This document shows positions 59,808 through 64,000 of a stretch of DNA of 64,000 nt, in pieces. The translations under genes and the position numbers were made by a program. The stretch comes from an uncultured Bacteroidales bacterium (GTDB lineage: Bacteria > Bacteroidota > Bacteroidia > Bacteroidales > UBA932). The notes beneath the pieces were generated by a model. That model made no database searches. It was not told the DNA's origin and saw only the letters and a program-made list of their open reading frames with translations. Within the stretch, counting starts at the first letter, position 1. Every line of letters begins with the position of its first letter. The stretch covers positions 15,829 through 79,828 of the forward strand of contig UQMB01000013.1 in the NCBI GenBank assembly GCA_900541925.1. The letters are read 5' to 3'.

Positions 59808-60275
59808 TTAAATCTTGTCTATAAGTTTCTTGAGAGGCATATCATTGATCTCCACCACCTTGCCAACCCCTCCACGCAGTGCGGGACGCGCGCTTATGGA
59901 CAGGGTCATATCCTCGATATCCGCCTCGTTGCTCAAGAGCTTGAGGAGCTGGAACGGGTTGAATCCGTCGGCGAGCCTGCCCTTGACAGGGATGTCATAT
60001 TGTTTCTCCGAGTGTCCCTCGACCATGAGCTGGTCTGCGCTGAGGTAAATCATCTCCTGCCCCTTCATCTTGATTATGGCGTTGAGATTGGTGACCTCGA
60101 AGCCCACCGTGGGATTGTGTATGCCTATCTCCACCAGGGCCGTGATGCCTGTAAGGCCCTGCGGGGCTATCGAGACGATGTTGAAGGATGTCACACTGAT
60201 GTCTTTCACCTTGTTGCCGCACGATGACAGCAGAAGTGCGAAAATGGCTATAAATATGACTCTAAACCTCTCCAT
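59808..60275 (-). CDS. LEA2-like small lipoprotein
   Basis: The protein has 155 residues with a lipoprotein signal (LLSSCGN, Cys19). The body is one beta-sandwich: 'ISVTSFNIVSIAPQGLTGITALVEIGIHNPTVGFEVTNLNAIIKMKGQ' shows the LEA14/WHy pattern with a conserved Asn-Pro. Such proteins are thought to be structural envelope lipoproteins in Bacteroidota; no biochemical role is established. It lies 1 bp before the SPOR gene on the same strand and is divergent from miaB. Confidence 0.75.
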   Translation of the reverse strand: MERFRVIFIAIFALLLSSCGNKVKDISVTSFNIVSIAPQGLTGITALVEIGIHNPTVGFEVTNLNAIIKMKGQEMIYLSADQLMVEGHSEKQYDIPVKGRLADGFNPFQLLKLLSNEADIEDMTLSISARPALRGGVGKVVEINDMPLKKLIDKI

Positions 60276-60283
60276 ACGAAATG

Positions 60284-60291
60284 CAAAGATA
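60284..60291 (-). promoter_or_regulatory. -7 box (TATCTTTG) for the LEA2-like gene
   Basis: The minus-strand TATCTTTG is 8 bp before the ATG at 60275. It is the exact reverse complement of the miaB box 11 bp away. Confidence 0.55.
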
Positions 60292-60302
60292 AGAAAAATC
60301 TA

Positions 60303-60310
60303 TATCTTTG
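60303..60310 (+). promoter_or_regulatory. -7 box (TATCTTTG) for miaB
   Basis: TATCTTTG is 9 bp before the miaB ATG at 60320, so the TTG at 60308, which lies in the box, is not a credible start. Confidence 0.6.
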
Positions 60311-60319
60311 TTCCGGGAT

Positions 60320-61624
60320 ATGAATAAGGTATATATTGAGACATACGGCTGCCAGATGAATGTGGCAGACACAGAAATAGTCTTCTCGATACTCGGGAAG
60401 GCCGGATACACAAAGACGGAAGACATAAGCGAGGCGGATGTGATAATGGCCAACACCTGTTCGATACGCGACAACGCGGAGCAGAGGATATGGGGCCGGA
60501 TTGACTTTTTCAATCTCCAGAAGCGGGCACGGCCAGGGGTCATTGTCGGGATTCTCGGCTGCATGGCGGAACGCCTGAAAGAATCCCTGCTCGAATCCGG
60601 CAAGGTGGATGTAGTGGCAGGGCCGGACGCCTACCGCAAGCTCCCGGGGCTCCTTGAGGCCGTCTCCGACGGACATCCGCAGATTGACGTGCTCCTCTCG
60701 CGAGAAGAGACCTACGGAGACATATCCCCTGTAAGGATGGACCGCAACGGGGTCTCCGCATTCATCTCGATAATGCGCGGGTGCAACAATGTGTGTTCCT
60801 ATTGCGTAGTGCCTTATACCAGAGGCGCGGAGCGGAGCCGCGACTTCCATACCATAGTCCGGGAAGCCTGCGAATGCTGCCGGGCCGGGTACAAGGAAAT
60901 CACGCTGCTGGGGCAGAATGTGGACTCGTATCGCTACGGGGATGTGGACTTCGCCGGTCTGCTCGCCATGGTTGCCGAGGCGGTGCCACAGATGCGTCTG
61001 CGCTTCTCCACCTCCAACCCGCAGGACATCTCAGACCAGGTGCTCTCCACAATGGCCTCGCACCCCAACATCTGCCACCATATCCACCTTCCGGTGCAGT
61101 CGGGATCCGACCGCATACTTGAGAAGATGCGCCGCCGCTACAGCCGCGAATGGTATCTGTCCCGCGTGGACAAGATACGCGAAATCCTCCCTGACTGCGC
61201 GATTTCGACGGATGTCATAGCCGGGTTCTGCTCCGAGACGGAAGAGGACCACAAAGACACCTTGAGCATATTCGAAAAAGTCGGTTTCGACGCGGCTTAT
61301 ATGTTCTACTATTCGGAGCGCCCCGGTACACTCGCCGCCAGGAAATATCCTGACGATGTGGACCAGGCCACCAAGACGCGCCGCCTGGAGGAGATCATCG
61401 CCCTGCAGAACCGCCTGTCCCTTGAGAGCAACCGCAGGGATGTCGGCAAGAAGTTCCGCGTGCTTGTGGAAGGCCCTTCGAAGAAGAATCCCGACGAGCT
61501 CTGCGGACGCAATCAGCAGAACAAGATGTGTGTGTGGCCGGACAAGAGCCATAAAGCCGGTGATTTCGTGGACGTCACGGTGAACGGCTGCACGCAGGCC
61601 ACCCTGCTCTGCACCTTGGAATAG
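60320..61624 (+). CDS. miaB: tRNA-2-methylthio-N6-dimethylallyladenosine synthase
   Basis: The protein has 434 residues from the ATG at 60320. The N-terminal methylthiotransferase domain has 'VYIETYGCQMNVADTE' and other cysteines; the radical SAM cluster CNNVCSYC is at residues 155-162; 'HLPVQSGSDRILEKMRRRYSREWYL' and a C-terminal TRAM domain follow. It adds a methylthio group to A37 of tRNAs that read UNN codons. Divergent from the LEA2-like gene with a nearly leaderless start. The next gene, radC, is 220 bp away. Confidence 0.95.
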   Translation: MNKVYIETYGCQMNVADTEIVFSILGKAGYTKTEDISEADVIMANTCSIRDNAEQRIWGRIDFFNLQKRARPGVIVGILGCMAERLKESLLESGKVDVVAGPDAYRKLPGLLEAVSDGHPQIDVLLSREETYGDISPVRMDRNGVSAFISIMRGCNNVCSYCVVPYTRGAERSRDFHTIVREACECCRAGYKEITLLGQNVDSYRYGDVDFAGLLAMVAEAVPQMRLRFSTSNPQDISDQVLSTMASHPNICHHIHLPVQSGSDRILEKMRRRYSREWYLSRVDKIREILPDCAISTDVIAGFCSETEEDHKDTLSIFEKVGFDAAYMFYYSERPGTLAARKYPDDVDQATKTRRLEEIIALQNRLSLESNRRDVGKKFRVLVEGPSKKNPDELCGRNQQNKMCVWPDKSHKAGDFVDVTVNGCTQATLLCTLE

Positions 61625-61800
61625 CCGACAGGGAACCAGGGCGCCGGGGCGGGATGAGCCCGGGACGGGCCGGGATTTGGCACAAGGCCGGCCGAGCCTG
61701 AACGGGAACGCCGGGGTTGCCGGATGGTGCGCCGGGCTTAGCTGGGGTTGCCGAGTTGGGCCTGACGCGAACCGCCGGGCCTTGAAGAATCAGAACACCA

Positions 61801-61824
61801 TGCCGCTCCGCTTTGGTAGCGGCA
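61801..61824. repeat. Hairpin upstream of radC
   Basis: TGCCGCT (61801-61807) pairs with AGCGGCA (61818-61824). The rest of 61625-61844 is GC-rich, with several CCGGG/GCCGG words, and carries no gene. It may be a terminator for miaB or an upstream element of radC. Confidence 0.4.
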
Positions 61825-61844
61825 CTATATAAATACTTATAACT

Positions 61845-62537
61845 ATGAAGATTAAAGACTTATGCGAGAGCGAAAGGCCTCGCGAGAAAATGATGCGCTT
61901 CGGGCCGGCGAGCCTGAGCGACGGAGAACTGATAGCCGTGCTTCTGCGGAGCGGAAGCCGCACCGACAGCGCCCTGGACCTCTCCCAGCGTCTGCTGGCC
62001 ATGTCTGGCGGACATCTTACAGAACTTTTCAACATGCCTTATTCGCGGATGAGTTCTATCCCGGGGATAGGCAGTGTGAAAGTCGCGTCAGTGCTCGCCG
62101 CATTCGAACTCGGCAAGCGTTTCCTCGCGGAAGGCTCCTGCATACAGAAGAAACCGGTCGTGACATCCCGGATGGTATATGACATCATGATTCCGTCCCT
62201 CAAGGGGCTGAAACACGAGGAGTGCTGGGTGCTCCTGCTCAACGACAGCAATTATCTCCTCTCCAAAGTCCGGGTCACCAGCGGCGGCGGACGCTCGACC
62301 GTGATTGATGTCAGGCAGGTGGTCCGCCTCGCTCTGGACAGGAGTGCATCGGGAATCATACTCGTCCACAATCACCCGAGCGGCAACCCGCATCCGAGCG
62401 AGGCGGATATCACCCAGACAGATTCCCTGCACAAGGCGAGCGGCACCTGTGGCCTGGAGCTGTTGGATCACGTCGTGGTGTGCGACGACTCTTTCTTCTC
62501 ATTCTCGGACGACAAAATGTACATCACCGCACTCTGA
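61845..62537 (+). CDS. radC: RadC-family JAMM protein
   Basis: The protein has 230 residues. A helix-hairpin-helix-like N-terminus ('LSDGELIAVLLRSGS', 'SIPGIGSVKVASVLAAFELGKR') is followed by a JAB/JAMM metalloprotease-like fold with HNHPSGNPHPSEAD (His175, His177, Asp188). It was named for DNA repair, but that role is now doubted; family members often lie near mobile DNA. Here it is next to a palindromic element and a RAYT. It is full length. Confidence 0.93.
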   Translation: MKIKDLCESERPREKMMRFGPASLSDGELIAVLLRSGSRTDSALDLSQRLLAMSGGHLTELFNMPYSRMSSIPGIGSVKVASVLAAFELGKRFLAEGSCIQKKPVVTSRMVYDIMIPSLKGLKHEECWVLLLNDSNYLLSKVRVTSGGGRSTVIDVRQVVRLALDRSASGIILVHNHPSGNPHPSEADITQTDSLHKASGTCGLELLDHVVVCDDSFFSFSDDKMYITAL

Positions 62538-62578
62538 ACAGCCCCGCGGACCGGGTCTTCGCCAATATAGTAAGCGGG

Positions 62579-62719
62579 AAAAAATAAGTTGCCGCAGATT
62601 TGGCAAAGATTTTTGAGGATAGATTTCTTTTTGAAGAAGGAGTGTGCCGGTGGCACATGACTGATGAAAAAAGGAATATTGACCAAAAAGATTGCCTAAG
62701 GTGATGCAACTTATTTTTT
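62579..62719. repeat. 141-nt imperfect palindrome with 14-bp perfect terminal inverted repeats
   Basis: AAAAAATAAGTTGC (62579-62592) and GCAACTTATTTTTT (62706-62719) are perfect terminal inverted repeats. At the centre, TGTGCC (62643-62648) pairs with GGCACA (62652-62657). The flanking arms (e.g. GGCAAAGATTTTT and GGCAATCTTTTT, read inward) are related but diverged. It is AT-rich in GC-rich surroundings. This fits a MITE-like element; a terminator is an alternative. Confidence 0.75.
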
Positions 62720-62750
62720 GACGATTACATAATGCCCGGCGCCTGAATGG

Positions 62751-62835
62751 TTTCGTACGGCAAAACGGCTATCTGCCGTACGGATCACTCAGCGTTGATG
62801 GCTTGGTACGGGAGGTCCCGGTTTGCCGTACAAAA
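62751..62835 (+). repeat. REP-like hairpin doublet D2, upstream of the RAYT gene
   Basis: The first hairpin has perfect arms CGTACGGCA (62754-62762) and TGCCGTACG (62774-62782). About 20 nt later, a second hairpin has GTACGG/CCGTAC arms (62806-62811, 62826-62831) around GAGGTCCCGGTTTG. Its core matches the second unit of the downstream doublet in the same orientation. It ends 13-17 bp before the RAYT ATG. Confidence 0.8.
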
Positions 62836-62847
62836 ACCATTTTAGCA

Positions 62848-63768
62848 ATGAGCACATATAAGGAAACGGAGGGTTTTTGCCAGAGGACTTTCGAGAACAA
62901 CGGCCCGTTCTGGCATCTGTATACTTCCGGCAAAGACACCCCTGCGCTATTTGTCAACAAAGAGGACTTTACCTTGGCTATGAATCTGATCTGTCAGGCA
63001 GCAATATCCGTCCGCAAAGCAGGCTTGGTAGCATTTGAGATAATGGGGAACCACATTCACCTTATCTTATGTGGAGAAGAGCCAGAAGCGATGGAATTGT
63101 TCTTTTTCTTCAGGAAACGGCTGAAAAGATGTGGCAAGACGATGGGAGGACATGCTTCCGAAAGCACGCTTAAGGGAAGCATCAAGCCTATCGACAGCCT
63201 CAGTTTCTTGCGGAACAACATAGTATACATACACAGGAACGGATCTGTGACAGACAGAAAATACACCCCTTTCAGCTACCCATGGGGAACGGGACGATAT
63301 TACTTTCACGACTTCCCGGCAGAGCGTGCTTGCGGCTCCGTCTTTACAGATGAATGTCGCCGAATGTTCCGCGGGCGGGCGCCGAAGCTGCCGGCAACTT
63401 ACAAGATTATCGATGGATATGTCGCGCCGCCCTCCTACTGTGCACTGGCCCTTGGCATGTCTATGTTCCGGGATGCACATCAATACTTCGCCATGCTCAG
63501 CAAGAATGTAGAAGCATACAGCGAATTGGCCGTTGAACTTGATGACGGGGAATTTCTCTCTGACACGGAACTGCACATGCAGACATGTAGAATCGTAAGG
63601 GGCAAATATGGAGTGGGGAGTCTGCGGGAATTGAGCAAAGCTCAAAAACTGGAGCTTGCCAAAACGCTCCACTACGACTACCGTTCTTCAAACGGCCAGA
63701 TAAGACGGATTCTCAACATCACTCAATACGAGATTGACACTATGTTCCCCTTGTCTTCGGGGAAATGA
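62848..63768 (+). CDS. REP-associated tyrosine transposase (RAYT, Y1/HUH family)
   Basis: The protein has 306 residues from the ATG at 62848; an in-frame TTG at 62803 would place the upstream REP hairpin inside the gene and is rejected. 'FEIMGNHIHLILCG' carries the HUH motif (His69, His71). 'NNIVYIHRNG' aligns with the catalytic tyrosine region of E. coli TnpA-REP (Tyr127 here), and 'FSYPWGTGRYYF' matches the usual YPWSS region. The C-terminal part (about 210-305) has 'SLRELSKAQKLELAKTLHYDYRSSNGQIRRIL', a helix-turn-helix-like tail. It is a single-strand DNA nuclease thought to move REP hairpins. It is AT-richer than neighbours, suggesting acquisition, and has hairpin doublets on both sides. 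Confidence 0.9.
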   Translation: MSTYKETEGFCQRTFENNGPFWHLYTSGKDTPALFVNKEDFTLAMNLICQAAISVRKAGLVAFEIMGNHIHLILCGEEPEAMELFFFFRKRLKRCGKTMGGHASESTLKGSIKPIDSLSFLRNNIVYIHRNGSVTDRKYTPFSYPWGTGRYYFHDFPAERACGSVFTDECRRMFRGRAPKLPATYKIIDGYVAPPSYCALALGMSMFRDAHQYFAMLSKNVEAYSELAVELDDGEFLSDTELHMQTCRIVRGKYGVGSLRELSKAQKLELAKTLHYDYRSSNGQIRRILNITQYEIDTMFPLSSGK

Positions 63769-63860
63769 CGCATGCTGCGGCAAGCATAGATCTGGAGACT
63801 GGTGGATGGTTCGGGTTCGGGGCAATGCTGATTTTGTTCGACAAACTCCTGTCCTGACAA

Positions 63861-63945
63861 TTTGGTACGGGGAAAGTCCGTTTCCCGTACCAAAATGCCA
63901 CACGACGCGCATCGGTTCGGGGAAGGCCGGGTTTGCCGTACGGAT
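63861..63945 (+). repeat. REP-like hairpin doublet D3, downstream of the RAYT gene
   Basis: The first hairpin has perfect 11-bp arms TTTGGTACGGG (63861-63871) and CCCGTACCAAA (63884-63894). After ATGCCACACGACGCGCATC comes a second, less perfect unit (63914-63943) with GGTTCGGGGAAGGCCGGG and TTTGCCGTACGG. The unit is in the same direction as D2 and opposite to D1. Confidence 0.8.
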
Positions 63946-64000
63946 TGTCTAGTCCTGATTTAGGTTGACTCGGTTTTGTTTTTTATACCTGATTTTAGTT

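Noticed and set aside
62803..62847. TTG start extending the RAYT protein by 15 residues
   Set aside because: The extension would code through the REP hairpin at 62804-62834. The ATG at 62848 is free of this, and RAYT homologues do not need the extra residues.

Overview
The window is a piece of a GC-rich Bacteroidota chromosome, most likely order Bacteroidales. Four things support this: promoter -7 boxes of the TAnnTTTG type, a SusC/SusD pair, lineage-typical families (DUF4837, DUF4876, S46 peptidase, fused-subunit 2-oxoacid:ferredoxin oxidoreductase), and the short Bacteroidota form of RNA polymerase omega. The genus cannot be named from sequence alone. Most of the window is ordinary, tightly packed core genome. 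The unusual material sits in four intergenic blocks and in one fused gene.

Layout. 1-6464: an efflux-type operon on the minus strand (TolC, HlyD-like adaptor, two ABC-2 permeases, then a beta-barrel protein cut by the window edge), divergent from an AraC-family regulator. 6465-7670: about 1.2 kb without a credible gene but full of hairpin and tandem repeats. 7642-12562: tRNA-Glu, rpsT and tRNA-Pro, then DUF4837, rseP, dxr and an M23-family protein, all minus. 12586-16000: ruvX, def, a phosphohexomutase and an M23-LysM protein in a plus-strand run. 16082-21037: GH43, a CBS-domain membrane protein, a porin and a DASS transporter, minus. 21165-27320: a TonB-dependent receptor operon with DUF4876, a large outer membrane protein and a FISUMP lipoprotein. 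27442-34733: an S46-M3 peptidase fusion, a polyferredoxin and pncB, plus. 34999-39717: SusC/SusD. 39814-44037: korA, korB and gdhA, which would join succinyl-CoA carboxylation to glutamate synthesis. 44122-48846: nadK, uppS, bamA and ompH/skp. 48920-52670: pdxJ, a second OmpH-like lipoprotein, a glycosyltransferase and a type 1 periplasmic-binding lipoprotein. 52650-56421: trxB, bamD, rpoZ and recN. 56463-56915: a Fur/PerR-like regulator facing trxB. 56916-57860: a second repeat block. 57861-62537: LEA2-like lipoprotein, SPOR protein and rpoN (minus), then miaB and radC (plus). 62538-64000: a 141-nt palindrome, then a REP-associated tyrosine transposase (RAYT) between two REP-like hairpin doublets.

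Main points of interest. (1) A RAYT (HUH residues 69-71, predicted Tyr127) with a REP-like doublet on each side, and a third doublet, inverted, 5 kb away beside rpoN. (2) A separate modular hairpin family (a 71-nt hairpin plus an 84-bp-period array) present in inverted orientation at about 6.6 kb and 57 kb. (3) A single reading frame joining an exported DPP7-like S46 dipeptidyl-peptidase to an M3 metallopeptidase. (4) Back-to-back divergent promoters with almost no leader.
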